Positions 20,369 through 30,299 of a DNA stretch of 64,000 nt are shown piece by piece. This DNA comes from Isochrysis galbana (taxonomy: Eukaryota; Haptophyta; Isochrysidales; Isochrysidaceae). Where the stretch lies: contig CM030938.1 of the NCBI GenBank assembly GCA_018136815.1, forward strand, positions 2,891,289-2,955,288, read 5' to 3'. Position numbers and translations under genes: made by a program. Under the pieces are notes generated by a model that worked only from the letters and a program-made list of their open reading frames with translations, searched no databases and was not told where the DNA came from. The first letter of the stretch is position 1; each line of letters opens with the position of its first letter.

Positions 20369-21262
20369 ACACCCCCTTTGCCGCATGTGCGCGCAATCAA
20401 ACAAATCCTCCGTTCACCTAGAGACGTGCCCAGCTTTAAACATCGTGTTCGACACGATTCACCACCTCACAGACTATATATACGCCGGCCTACAACCCCG
20501 GGACCGACACGATGGCCGATAAAGCCAGAGACAAACTTTTCACTTTTCATTATACTACCGAAAGCATCGGAGCATCGTCGTCACATTCAAGGGAGGTCCT
20601 GTACCTACTCGCATCTGGCATGGAGGTACATACTCACCGACTTCTATAGGATCCACTACGACAACATCACGTTCAATAGCGACCACGTCATTAGAAGAAT
20701 GATCGAGAGTTACACCACGCTGTGCAAAGCGGCGCTATACGGCAACAACACGGACGCATCCAGAAGAGCCAAAGCAGACATGGGCCGCCAGCCCAAGAAA
20801 CGTATCAGATGTCAACGATTTCCGCCCTATATTCGAAACGAACGATGACAATGAACTAGTTCCAAGTAGTAAACTCATAGCAATACTAGAACATCTAAAA
20901 ATAAAGCACACAATACAACAAAAAAGCAACACCGGACTTAGCGACCAAGGATAACAATAGATAGACCGGGGGGGACAATGTGCCCCCAACCGGGAAATCC
21001 AATGGGGAAGGCTGGAAAGCCGGGCCTCCACACAGGGTAAACTTGGCCCGAGGCCACCACAGACAAACACAAGTAGCCTGCCTCACCCCTCCCCCAAACG
21101 CGAGGCCCAAAGTAGTGTACATGGGCCGACCCCCCAAAACCGAAGAAAAAGGAACGCAGGGGGGAGCGGGAGGGAGAGCGGTGGTAGGGGTATAGGCGTT
21201 GGCGTCGGAATCGCGGGGAAGTGTGTGTCAGTAGTAGCTTAGCGGGCATCTTCAAGAATATA
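20369..21262 (+). mobile_element. LINE 3' piece of the interrupted copy, with 3' UTR
   Basis: Resumes with LCRMCAQSNKSSVHLETC (knuckle), continues to WRYILTDFYRIHYDNI and ADMGRQPKKRI. It then shifts frame near 20808 (VNDFRPIFETNDDNELVPSS in another frame). The 3' UTR has AAGTAGTGTACATGGGCCG (21109-21127) and CCCCAAAACCGAAG. It ends AGCGGGCATCTTCAAGAATA followed by a T-run at about 21262. Confidence 0.8.
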
Positions 21263-21527
21263 TTTTTTCTGGGGTGAGCTACTGAGCTACTCTCCCGGCC
21301 CCGCTTGCTTCGCCACACTTAGTCTCCGCCAGTGCGGACGCCATGCTGCTGCGGGTCTACGACCTTCAGCCGCCCCATGGCGCGCGCGTGGTGGCGCGTG
21401 CGCGCAAAGAGCTTTCGCGCCAACCGCATCCCCGTCAATTTTCGCCTCCGTCCAAAAGATAAAATTGCCCATTTCAAAGAGCTTCTCCAGATTTGAATGC
21501 ACACTGGCTGATACAAATGATCAAGAA
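21263..21527. other. Short intergenic stretch, no gene seen
   Basis: GC-rich DNA between the LINE end and the 3' end of the Nudix gene. Confidence 0.5.
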
Positions 21528-22944
21528 CTATACGTCATTGACGTCGAGCACAGGCACCTCCACTCTCCGTGAAGACGCGAAGTATGATGGGTATGGCTCG
21601 CGACCTGGCCACTGCACACCGGCTGGGAGCATCTCTGCGAGAGGCTCAAGCGATTTGCCGTCGCCGGCCTTATAAGTAGAGTCAAGGCCTAGCACCCGTT
21701 GACATACCTGCAAGATGAGTGGGTGATCCTGGGTAGAAATGAACTCTTCGAGGGTCATCCACCTACAGGTATGGATGAGGAGCGTGAGGAAGAGACCGTA
21801 AGCACCTGAGTGGGAAGCATGCTCAAGCGTTGTGCACAACAGGACGGGTGGTGCGATCAGCCGTTCATTTAAAGCGAGGCAGGAAAACCACTATGCCCAC
21901 TTGCAATCTGATATCTCGTCAGGGCACAGTGTGATCTCCCGACTCAATGGTGACAAGCGGGCAACGAAGTAAAGGTCCGACTTGCCCCAAGCACAGTTAT
22001 GCCGGTGCCAAAAGGCCAGAATCGAACGAAAGTCTGACTTAATGCCTGTCTCTTCAAACACCTGCGGCACAAAGTGCACGCGACTAAGCGAGCGGCAGTA
22101 ACGCAGTCGTATTAGGCAATGCGCTTTGTCCTCAGAGCGCCTGATAACATCCTATGCAGCTCGAAGCCTGGAAAAGTAGCCAAGGAAAAGGCACGAGACC
22201 CTCACCTCCCTCCCAAGGGCACCATGTACACTCAACATATGAGATGTACAAGGAGAACTTGTATGTAATTGAAGCAACAACTATCTCCATGCGTGGCGTG
22301 CTGCTATGCTATGCACCATCTTGTGCCCGGCTGGAGATTTGAGGCTAAGTCTATCTCCGTGCCCCTTCAACGCAGATGCATTCAAATGTATTTCTACCAG
22401 AGCCACTGCTGCCCAGCGCCAGTCAAGTGCACACCTCCCTTGCGATGCCTTCCTCAAAGCTCTCACCGCGGTCGAGCAATCCTCCTGGCAGTTTCCACTG
22501 AGTGGACGGAACTCGTTGACCGTCAGGCGCATCCCGCCATTCTTTGACCACCAGGATCTCGCCACTCTCCGAGAGCACGAATCCTGCGCCTCCAACCTGG
22601 TGCGTCGCAAAAGGCGGCACCTTATCTTCCCTGTCAGGGCAAAGCCAGCACTTGAGCACTGCCTCTCCGCCAGCAGCATGGTGGAACTCAAAGCCATGGC
22701 GCGATGCAAGGGCGCAGAGGGCCGACTCCTCGATCGGGACGCGCAACATGACCGAGTTGAGCCCTTGTGCCCTCCATGCCTTGAGTGAACCACTGATCAA
22801 CTCACTGAAGCTGGTGCTCAGCGTGGGGTCTTCAGCGAGATCGACCAGGACGCCGCGGTACGGAAGCGGTGTAGAGGGTAGCACATGGAGGGATGCAACT
22901 CCCCTCGCCATGCCCGCGAGTGCGAGCACTCGTCGGAAGAGCAT
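21528..22944 (-). CDS. NUDT6-like Nudix hydrolase
   Basis: Three exons on the minus strand, 22944-22435, 22061-21901 and 21762-21528 (GT-AG, frames join exactly), give 301 aa; human NUDT6 is of similar length. Residues 1-130 form the pre-Nudix region (GVLVDL, SLKAWRAQGLNSVMLRVPIE, HGFEFHHA, ATHQVGGAG), which in NUDT6 adopts a GNAT-like fold. The Nudix box G-x5-E-x7-REUxEExGU is complete: WKLPGGLLDRGESFEEG and then, across intron 1, IARE-VFEETGIKSDFRS. It is followed by WGKSDLYFVARL and CKWMTLEEFI. Nudix enzymes cleave nucleoside diphosphate-X bonds with a divalent metal; the Glu residues of the box bind it. Substrate is unknown. The start is the first ATG before conserved sequence. A longer open frame lacks an ATG. 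Confidence 0.88.
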
Positions 22945-23632
22945 CTGACCCCTCCCTCTCGCGCCCTCTGCTTCGCTCTCGCCCAAGGCGGCAGCGAGAC
23001 GGCCACAGCGAGTAGCGCCGCCCGACTCGCCCCGCCCCCACGCCGACCAGTGTGAAGTGACCTCTCAACCATCTCCGGTAGGGCGAGTGGCCCAGGGCCC
23101 GGGCGTCGAGAAGAACGGAGCGGAGGAAGTCGACCAAGGCGTCGACGGTGTGCTGGCGAACCGAGCGGATGTACGCGGACAAGGTGGCTTCGTCGATCGC
23201 CTCGAGTTGGTAGATGGCGCCGTCGACGGGCGAGGCGGCGGCGTGTGGGCCGAAGCCGTCGCAGATGAAGCGCTCCGCTGGCCGGGTAGCGAGGCTCGGA
23301 TCGATTGCAAGGTGCCGGCGGATAGGGGCTTGAGGTCGGGCTGGGCCTGCCGAGATGGCGGGGCGGTGGGCAGTGGCGGCGGCGGGGGGTGGCGGTCGAT
23401 GCGAATGGTGCTGTGGCGGCGGTGGGGGCGGTGGCGGCGGGCTGCCTGGGTAGGAGGCGTGGTTACGTTGTGGGTACCATTGGTTGGACTGGATGGTGGC
23501 GGGGAATTGATGGTGGATCCGTGCTGAGGTGGGGTCGGCCGGGGGCGCGGGTGGGCTGGCGTGGGCTATCCAGGCATGGGCACGCGAGTCTCCGCCCTGC
23601 AGCTGCAGAGCATGCCGTACTAGTTCGGCCAC
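22832..23632 (-). other. Pro-rich ORF overlapping the 5' end of the Nudix gene, not recognised
   Basis: A 266-codon frame from an ATG with a PPPPPPPPPQHH stretch, followed by a more protein-like part (AIYQLEAIDEATLSAYIRSV, HTVDALVDFLRSVLLDARAL). The last 110 bp overlap the Nudix start in another frame, so at most the first two thirds could be real. It might be a separate exon of an unknown gene or an element gag. Codon content cannot separate it from chance in such GC-rich DNA. Confidence 0.25.
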
Positions 23633-23821
23633 TAGGCTGGCGACGCCCTCCGGGTCTGAGGCGGGAAGGGGTCCCCATTGGATGCTGTGGGCAGGCTGTG
23701 TTGACTGGTGTTGGATTTGGTATTGGAATTGGTGGGTCGGGCAAGTTGATGGACGGGCGGGGCTGGCGTCGGACGCGTCGTCCGACTCGTCGGACGCGTC
23801 AGGTTCGTGGCGGTCCCTAGG

Positions 23822-25433
23822 GTGGGACTGGTTTCAATCTCCCGCAACTAGGGGCGACCCGGGAAGCGGAGTGGCGATAGCCATTAGAAGAGACAGAAGC
23901 GACGTAGTAGTTGAATCTTGGTCGGTAGTTATCCCGGGGAGGCTGGTAGTAGTAAAGGCAAAAATCGGGCATGAAACGATAGCTTTCTCCTCTGTGTACC
24001 TAAATGCTCAACCTAATAAACGTAAAGAAGATATCAAAATGCTACACGAAACGCCGGAAATACTTTCTCACACTATATTAGCAGGCGACTTTAATTGCGT
24101 GGAAAGTGTACGTGGAGATACCCGGTCCATCGCGGGAGCGACCCCTTACGCCAATTCGGGAGGCAGAGCCCTCGCGAGGGCGCTCGCCACACATGGGCTC
24201 ACGGACATCCAATTACTAGTTAATCCGGGCCTTAAGGACCAATACACGAGGTGCGGGCATCAGACCCACACGAGGATAGATCGCGTATACGCCGCGGAAT
24301 ACTACTCCACATGGAGATGGCACAAGGCATACATAGATCTAAAGCTTTTCACGGGCCTAGCGGCGTCGGACCACCACCCGGTGGTAGCGACTTTTGCTAT
24401 TGCCCCCCCACGACGGGCAACCAAGATAGAGGCCAAGATACCTTTGGAGGTATTGGACGACCCGGAGACCCGAGAGATGATCAGCCTCCTCTGGAGGAGA
24501 CTATACCCGGTCCCTCCGGGAGAGGACGCCGGGGACAAGCTATCCACTTGGACGGAGTCCAAAAGGAAAATATCTTCGATCCTCCTAGCGAAGGCGGTCG
24601 AGCTTCGCAGAAGACAAAGGTACGCGCAAGCGGAAATCGACGCGGTAGCGGACGCTAGGAAAGCCCAGATGGCGGCGACCCCCGGGATGGCCCGGTCGGA
24701 CACCCTAACGGAACTCAACCGCAAAGTAATCGACAAAAGACGTACCTTCTCACCGGCCCCGTCACTAGCGGAAAAAATCATAAGGGCGGAAGAGCTTGTT
24801 ACGAAGCAATTTTTCAAGAGATTCACACCGAGGCACGCTAGCGGCGACATCCCGGCGATGTACTGGGAAGACCCGCAGCCGGCTCTAAAGGAAGACAATG
24901 TAGCAACCGAAGACTCCGCGATTTTGGCTTCGTTGCGGAGCTACTATGTATGGCTTTTTAGTGAAAAGATCTCCCAAGGCGCGGAGCCCCTCCTCCATGC
25001 GCTAAGACAGCGTCAGATACCGACGAGTCATAGGTCCTTCTTGGACAAGCCCATCGGATACTCGGAGATCATTCGTGCTATACGACAGATGGCGAAAGGA
25101 AAATCCACGGGACCGGACGACCGGACGGCATACCAATGGAGTTCTACCAAAGCTTCGAGAAGCTAGCTAGTGGCACCGCGACTGATGGACATGTTTCACG
25201 AGGCCTACCGGACGGGGGCATTACCGGAGGATACATGCTCGGGTGACATAGCTTTGCTCTATAAAAAAGGGGACGCCAGGGACCCGAGGAACTATAGACT
25301 ATAGACCCATTACGCTGCTCCAAACGGACTACAAAATCCTCGCCAGGGTCCTAGCTAACAGACTTAAAAAGACGATACATACAATCATCTCTAAGGAGCA
25401 AGCGGGCTTCGTGCCTAGGAGGATGATAGGCGA
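23822..25433 (+). mobile_element. LINE ORF2: APE endonuclease and start of reverse transcriptase
   Basis: From about 23822 the frame encodes an AP-endonuclease-like domain: SGVAIAIRRD, SSVYLNAQPNKR, LAGDFNCVESVRGD (catalytic Asp/Asn), RIDRVYAAEYY and ASDHHPVVATF (catalytic Asp-His). A linker follows, then the N-terminal RT region (IRQMAKGKSTGPD). The main frame stops at 25166; a shifted frame continues with DMFHEAYRTGALPEDTCSGD, ALLYKKGDARDPRNYR and, after a 7-bp tandem duplication (ACTATAG twice, near 25293-25306), PITLLQTDYKILARVLANRL, KKTIHTIISKEQAGFVPRRM (RT blocks 1-2). The catalytic YxDD region is missing because of the insertion or deletion that follows. Dead copy, 5' truncated. Confidence 0.88.
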
Positions 25434-25725
25434 AGCCAGGGTCTTGACACCAAACGAAGGCATACGACCTCGGGCGGGAATCACATTCCAGGAGCACTCC
25501 GGAGTCGAGGGGGCGGAGGGAGAGGTGGGGTCGACAAAGAGGGAGAGCAGGGGCGCAGGGACAGGGCGCAGGGGCAGGAGGGGTACCTGTGACGCGGCCG
25601 AGACTGGGGCCGCCCCCGCGCCTTCACCCTCCCTCGCCCTCCCACCCCTAGGATTGGGACTCCCTCGTGGTGGCCCCGCATCGCGTATTTGGAAACGAGG
25701 GGTACCAAATGAAGGCAAACGACCT
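25434..25725. repeat. Non-LINE insert replacing the RT core
   Basis: About 290 bp between RT block 2 and the far 3' end of the LINE. The right edge, CGCGTATTTGGAAACGAGGG then ACCAAATGAAGGCAAACGAC, recurs in reverse at 12525-12570, so it belongs to another repeat family. The LINE part between PRRMIGEA and DSARTAQADMGRQPK is deleted. Confidence 0.6.
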
Positions 25726-26110
25726 ACTATTATTCGCATATAGAACCGACTCAGCGCGAACGGCCCAAGCGGACATGGGAAGACAACCTAAGAAAAGGAT
25801 AGATATAGGCGACTTAAGGCCCGTATTTCACATAAGCGGCAAAGGTGGGCTCAAACCCAGCGAAGAGCTAGCCGAGCTGGCCGCAAAACTTGGGATCGCA
25901 CACGCTATCCAAGGGGCCGAGGTGTGCAGCGAAGAGGACGTATAAAACACCGTTGCAGACAACGAGAACGGGCACCACTTGAGGCAATACGACCAAGACG
26001 GAACCCTAACACCCAAACACGGCCGTGGGGACGATACACGAGAGTGACCATACCAAAAGGCCTGCCCCGACCCCACACTCCAATCCAGACCTCAGGTAGT
26101 GCCCGGCGTG
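25726..26110 (+). mobile_element. LINE 3' end (C-terminal block and 3' UTR)
   Basis: Encodes ADMGRQPKKRIDIGDLRPVF, GKGGLKPSEELAELAAKLGI and ends EEDV at 25945, matching the last 65 residues of the 15-kb copy. The 3' UTR has GGCCTGCCCCGACCCCACAC and CTCAGGTAGTGCCC (26059-26105). The rest to about 26420 is G-rich with a segment (AGGACCCGTGCGGGG, GGGAGAGGAGGGA) shared with 32855-32910. Confidence 0.8.
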
Positions 26111-26433
26111 AGGTGATGGTGAATGAAGCGGCCGGGGCCGAAGGCCCCGGACGCCGTGAAGCGACCGGAGAAGCTTTACATAAAGATAAAACAAGAGAGG
26201 AAAATTATAAAAGAGGGGGGTGGGGGTCGTTTCGCAAGTGGAGTAAGTAAGGGGCGGGGGGGGGGGGGCTATGAAAAGACAAGAACGAGGCCGAGAGGTG
26301 CAAAAATGGGAAGGGGTGTACTTTCGGCACAAAGAGGACCCGTGCGGGGAAAGAAAGGGCGGGGGAAGGGGGGAGAGGAGGGAGGAGGGAAACGGGAGAG
26401 GAGGGAAACTCTGCCTTACCCCTAGGGAAGCCC

Positions 26434-26540
26434 CCCCGGTCCCCCGGTATCTGAGTTTCCCACTGAGTTTCCCTGAGTTTCTTCCATGGCCAAAAACATA
26501 CTGAGTTTACTGTTTATTGTGTTTGGAGAGTGAACCTGCT
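26434..26540. repeat. ACTGAGTTTC units with GGCCAAA block
   Basis: Diverged relative of 6420-6530: CTGAGTTTC units, then TTTCTTCCATGGCCAAAAAC. Confidence 0.55.
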
Positions 26541-26631
26541 GAGCTTCACATGTAGGGTTCCTATGTCGCGGCGATCTATGCGCGTGATACTGTGGCACAA
26601 CAATTACGCACGGCGGATGCCATCAAGTCGC

Positions 26632-26682
26632 GTTCCGTCGAAAGAGGACCAGGTTGTAGTTTTGTTTTTGCTTAGAATGTAG
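26632..26682. repeat. 55-bp interspersed repeat
   Basis: CGCGTTCCGTCGAAAGAGGA, CCAGG, then GTAGTTTTGTTTTTGCTTAG is nearly identical to 19092-19136. The reverse complement of its first 20 bp (CCTCTTTTGACGGAACGCGA) lies at 28472-28491, so the LINE copy at 26734-28397 sits between inverted copies. Confidence 0.7.
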
Positions 26683-26733
26683 AATGTGATCGGCTAAAAA
26701 GTTCCGTCCTACATTATAGGACCGCGTCCTACG

Positions 26734-28397
26734 AAAAAAAAAAGATGTGAAGGTTCAGGGCTACACACCTATCGCCGGACAGCACCTACTATTGCTACGG
26801 TACATCAGCCATCGCTCTTATCTCCCTTTTCCCCGCCCCCTTGCCTTCCCCCCCTCGTACCTTTGTCTTTGGTGTCGGGGGTGCGGCCCTGGTACACTAC
26901 CTAGGGCCCGGTTTTGGGTGTGGGTGTGGGGTCCGGGCAGGCCTTTTGGATTTGCGTTGGTAGGATAGAGTAGGCGTCTCTTAACGTGGTTGCCCCAAGG
27001 GTGATGTACCGGCGTGTTAGGCGCCTCTATCTCCTGTGCTTCGCTGTTTCCGTCTCGACTAGGTGCTCTATCCCTAGCTTACCAGCTAGGGATACGAGCT
27101 CCGCGCTGGGGGTCAGTTTGTTTTTTTCGCCTAGTTCGTAGAGCGGCCGGATGTCGGCCAAATCTATCCTCTTTTTGGGTTGTCTCCCCATGCCCGCCTG
27201 GGCGGTTCGCGCGGAGTCTGTTGAGTTGGCGAATAATAGCGCCCTGCTCAGTTTCGTGAATCTTTCCAGTGTGCGTATTAGCACCGATTCCTCTGAGAAC
27301 GTGGCGTCGTCATAGTATATCCTGTAGAAGTCCGTTATGATGTACCTCCATGCGAGCATGTATAGCGTTGCTAGCGCCTTTGGGCAAGGGCCGTTCGGGT
27401 GTACGAAGAGCCTATCTATAATGTTTTGTTCGCGTGGTTTATCCGGTGTGCTCGGGCGTCGGGCTAGTGTGTCCAGGGCGTCGAAGATGTTTGTTAGCCG
27501 CGGGCATTCTCCCAGGTGCGTGGAGGATTCGTCAGTTGCCATACAGAAACGGCACGCCTTGTCTCGGTGCGCGAATCTATTGGCTGTGGCTATTCTCCTA
27601 TGTGTAATGTGTTTGAAGTGCAGGTAAGTGTCCCTCGTTGTCACCATGGGCGAGGTGTAAATCTGGGCTAGATGCGCCCATACCTCGTCCGTTATTGGTA
27701 GTCTCGTTGCCCAGTTGTCGGGGCCCGTGAGTCGCCGGCGTTTATGGCAGGCCGTTTGTAGGGCTCTCGTTAGGTGTGCGACTTCAGTCGCGTCGAGCTT
27801 TGTTTGACCGTCTAGGGTGTATTCGTCCGGCAGCGGGTATTCTGTCCTTTTGTTTGATTTGAAGCCTTCGCCCCATTTTGCGGGGGGAGTCGGGTCTAGG
27901 TCGGTGGGTGCCGCTATCGTGTGGTCGCCGAGGATGGGCGTGCCCAGGTATGAGAGTTCGACTTCGTACCATTTGCCCCCCTCCTTTGCGAAGTATTCTC
28001 CTTCTTGGTTTATATGAATCACGGGGGTTGGGATTTCCGTGTTCAATGGCGTGTTGGTCGTGGGGTCTCGTGTTTGGGCGGCAGCGGTTTCCTGGTCCAC
28101 TGCCCTTATTAGGTCTTGCGCGTGTTTCACTACGTTTGCCCATGTGTCCAAAAATTTATCGCGGGGGATGTGCTCTCCCTTGTATTGTATGTATGTATCG
28201 TTGTTTTTTAGGTATTGCTCGCATTCCTCTGCGGTGTACGCATCCGTGCATGCGCGGTCTTTAAACACGTTGTGTACGGTGATACATTCTAGTTTGTTCC
28301 ACATTTCTATCCATAGCGCATGCCAACTTTTTTCTCTGCGGTTAGGTAGTAGAGAATTTACAGCGGATGCGATTGCTTCACGCGCCCTGATATCCAT
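26734..28397 (-). mobile_element. 5'-truncated LINE copy, minus strand
   Basis: 3' end at 26734-26743 (oligo-T on the coding strand) preceded by TGAACCTTCACATC. The 3' UTR contains CCTAGGTAGTGTACCAGGGC (about 26911-26892) and GCCTGCCCGGACCCCACACC. The 5' boundary is near 28397, where similarity to the other copies stops. No convincing target-site duplication was found. The left flank carries a TCCGTCCTA-type inverted-repeat motif (26701-26733). Confidence 0.85.
27027..28397 (-). CDS. LINE ORF2 C-terminal part (second family member)
   Basis: A 456-codon intact frame from an ATG at 28397. It parallels residues of about 260-670 of the 15-kb copy: WNKLECITVHNVFKD, EECEQYLKNNDTYIQYKGEH, ELSYLGTPILG, RAHRDKACRFC-type knuckle (CRFCMATDESSTHLGEC), LAWRYIITDFYRIYYDD and AGMGRQPKKRIDLADIRPLY. 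Many synonymous and conservative differences show that it is a different subfamily rather than a recent duplicate. The long intact frame means recent insertion or selection until recently. Lacks endonuclease and RT core. Confidence 0.85.
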   Translation of the reverse strand: MDIRAREAIASAVNSLLPNRREKSWHALWIEMWNKLECITVHNVFKDRACTDAYTAEECEQYLKNNDTYIQYKGEHIPRDKFLDTWANVVKHAQDLIRAVDQETAAAQTRDPTTNTPLNTEIPTPVIHINQEGEYFAKEGGKWYEVELSYLGTPILGDHTIAAPTDLDPTPPAKWGEGFKSNKRTEYPLPDEYTLDGQTKLDATEVAHLTRALQTACHKRRRLTGPDNWATRLPITDEVWAHLAQIYTSPMVTTRDTYLHFKHITHRRIATANRFAHRDKACRFCMATDESSTHLGECPRLTNIFDALDTLARRPSTPDKPREQNIIDRLFVHPNGPCPKALATLYMLAWRYIITDFYRIYYDDATFSEESVLIRTLERFTKLSRALLFANSTDSARTAQAGMGRQPKKRIDLADIRPLYELGEKNKLTPSAELVSLAGKLGIEHLVETETAKHRR

Positions 28398-28491
28398 TGT
28401 ATTGTTGCCATATTACGGGTAAAGGCACACACCCTAAGCGAAAAGAAAAGTGAAAAGTATCACTTGGCCCTCTTTTGACGGAACGCGAGTT

Positions 28492-28856
28492 TGGGGCCAT
28501 GGGGAGCAAAGGGGGGGGCAGGGGCACGCCCGCGAAGCGGGCACGTGCACGAAGCGCAAGCCTCTAGAGAACGCACACATGGAAACGTGAACAAGGAGCA
28601 AGGAGCGACAAGCAGCGGACGGCGGCGTTCACGAAAAGCGAGACCTTACTTTTTAAAATAAGGGTCTGGATTCTCACGATCTATCGGCGGTCGTGTAGAC
28701 TGGGCCTAAGCGGTTTGAACGAACGACTGGGAGACCCCCCCCTACCGCCCCGAAAAGAAAGGAAATCGCCCACTGCGACGGCACTCTCGGCTGGCGAGGG
28801 CCGTCCAATATCCCTGCAGAGAAGCGGTACCCGAGGAGAGACCTCTCTCCCGACCG
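28492..28856. other. No gene seen; 5' flank of the J-domain gene
   Basis: GC-rich DNA without supported ORFs. Confidence 0.4.
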
Positions 28857-29525
28857 ATGCTGCGGAGAGCCTGTCCGCGGGTGGTGCTGCTCACAGACGG
28901 GCAGCTGGTGTCTCAGTCCACCTTTCGGCGCATCCAGCTAGAGCAAGCGACGGCGGCAGCTTTCAGACGCTCGGGCTCGCTCCGAAGTGAGCCATCCCCT
29001 AGCCATCAATCCACTGCTGGAGCCCAGAGGCCTCGTGAGCAGGGAAGCCAGGCTTCCGGTCAAGCTCGTGCGGAGCTCGGTAAGGTCGAGTCACAGGAGT
29101 ACACCAGATTGCTCCGAATGTTGGGCTGTCGCAATGGAGCTACGAGTGAGTTTGCTTCTGTTGCCTTCGCACGTACTCAAACCGACTTCCACATGAAGTC
29201 TTTCAAAATCAGCGTCGCGAATGACCTTCGAACGAACGTGTGTCCCATGTGCATCAGATGACGATTTGAAGGCCGCCTACTACGAGAAAGCAAAGCAACT
29301 GCACCCGGATAGATCTGGGGGTGAAACCGTATGCGCTCACCTGCCACAATGTGGACAGCTGACAGCTCATGCACGTTCTCATCTTTCCCCCAAACAACTG
29401 ATTTCAAGCCTCCAACGCATCTGACCATGTGATTTCAGGCTTTGGGCGCCGAGTTTGCCATCATCAGTAATTTATGGCAAACATGGCTGAATGGTAACGA
29501 CAGCGCCCACATGCGCACCACGTAA
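28857..29525 (+). CDS. Small J-domain (DnaJ-like) co-chaperone
   Basis: Three exons, 28857-29145, 29258-29328 and 29439-29525 (GT-AG, frame restored at each join), give about 148 aa. The J domain is assembled across introns: EYTRLLRMLGCRNGAT, then DDLKAAYYEKAKQLHPDRSG with the invariant HPD loop, then LGAEFAIISNLWQTWLNG in place of helix IV (usual form F..I..AYEVL.D). J domains stimulate Hsp70 ATPase through HPD. The N-terminus (MLRRACPRVVLLTDGQLVSQ, Arg-rich, no acid in the first 12) could target mitochondria, which is an inference. There is no Gly/Phe or zinc region, so it is a type III J protein. An alternative donor at AATG|GTAACG would lengthen the C-terminus, so the 3' end is uncertain. 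Confidence 0.68.
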
Positions 29526-30179
29526 GAGCGGATGTGCAAATGTCTCGCATGTGCTGAGGAGGTGAAGTCGAATCTTGCTGCAGCATTAAGCAGTGTTTAC
29601 TTAGACCACAACCCAGGATACGGAATCGAGGCAGTGCTCTCAGCGTGCCGACCCTCCACCCCTTTACTTGCGTCGCCGGGATCCTCGACTCGATTCATCT
29701 AGTTTAATTATCAATCTTGTCCGCGAAAGATGAACACACAATTTTATGTGCGCCTCCGCATAACAACCGTTCGACCGCTTGCTGCGTATTTCTTCATGAA
29801 GCCCTGCGTCAATTTCGTATGTCAGTGACAACTGAATTTGGCATTGCCATTAGCGACATAGATCTGGAATTGTTGACGTCTGAAGTCGTAGCAACAAGGT
29901 TGTGGTGCCGGACAAGCAAAGATTGAGTTGATAGAAGCTATTGGCAGGGTGGCGGACCGATGTCCTGACGAGCCGTAGGCTTGCTTGCGATTGAGTGTGG
30001 ATACACACCAGATTAGATTGGAGGCCAACAAGATGGGGACGTATGGTGTTGAGTACCCACCTGTAATCTGTAATACTGTTTTGTAGGGCTAGGTAGGGTG
30101 TAGGCGGCGGTAGGATTCTCATCTACGTAGATCACCATCGGGGATCGGTACCAGCCGCCTGCCTCTAGAAGCCCCATTC
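29526..30179. other. No gene supported
   Basis: Moderate-GC DNA after the J-domain gene with only short ORFs. A TCTACGTAGATC palindrome lies near 30122 and another (ATCTACGTAGAT) at about 30319. Confidence 0.45.
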
Positions 30180-30262
30180 ACCGAGCCCCTAAGTAGAGCA
30201 CGAGGGGATGGGCCGCAAGGCGAGTGGAAGGAGTGGTAAGGAAAGCAGGCGTGGCTGCAAGG
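30180..30262 (-). repeat. Distal half of an interspersed repeat (B part)
   Basis: The reverse complement reads CAGCCACGCC ... CGCCTTGCGGC ... CCCCTCGTGCTCTACTTAGG GGCTC, matching 37318-37395. The proximal half (A part) is at 32345-32400 in the same orientation, so the LINE 5' half lies between the two halves of one repeat. Confidence 0.6.
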
Positions 30263-30299
30263 TCGCAAGGCAGAAGTGCAAGGCCGAGCGCGCGGCGAG

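Noticed and set aside
22306..22793. 160-170-codon ORFs opposite or overlapping the Nudix gene
   Set aside because: Shadows; the Nudix frame carries the complete catalytic box and joins correctly over two introns.
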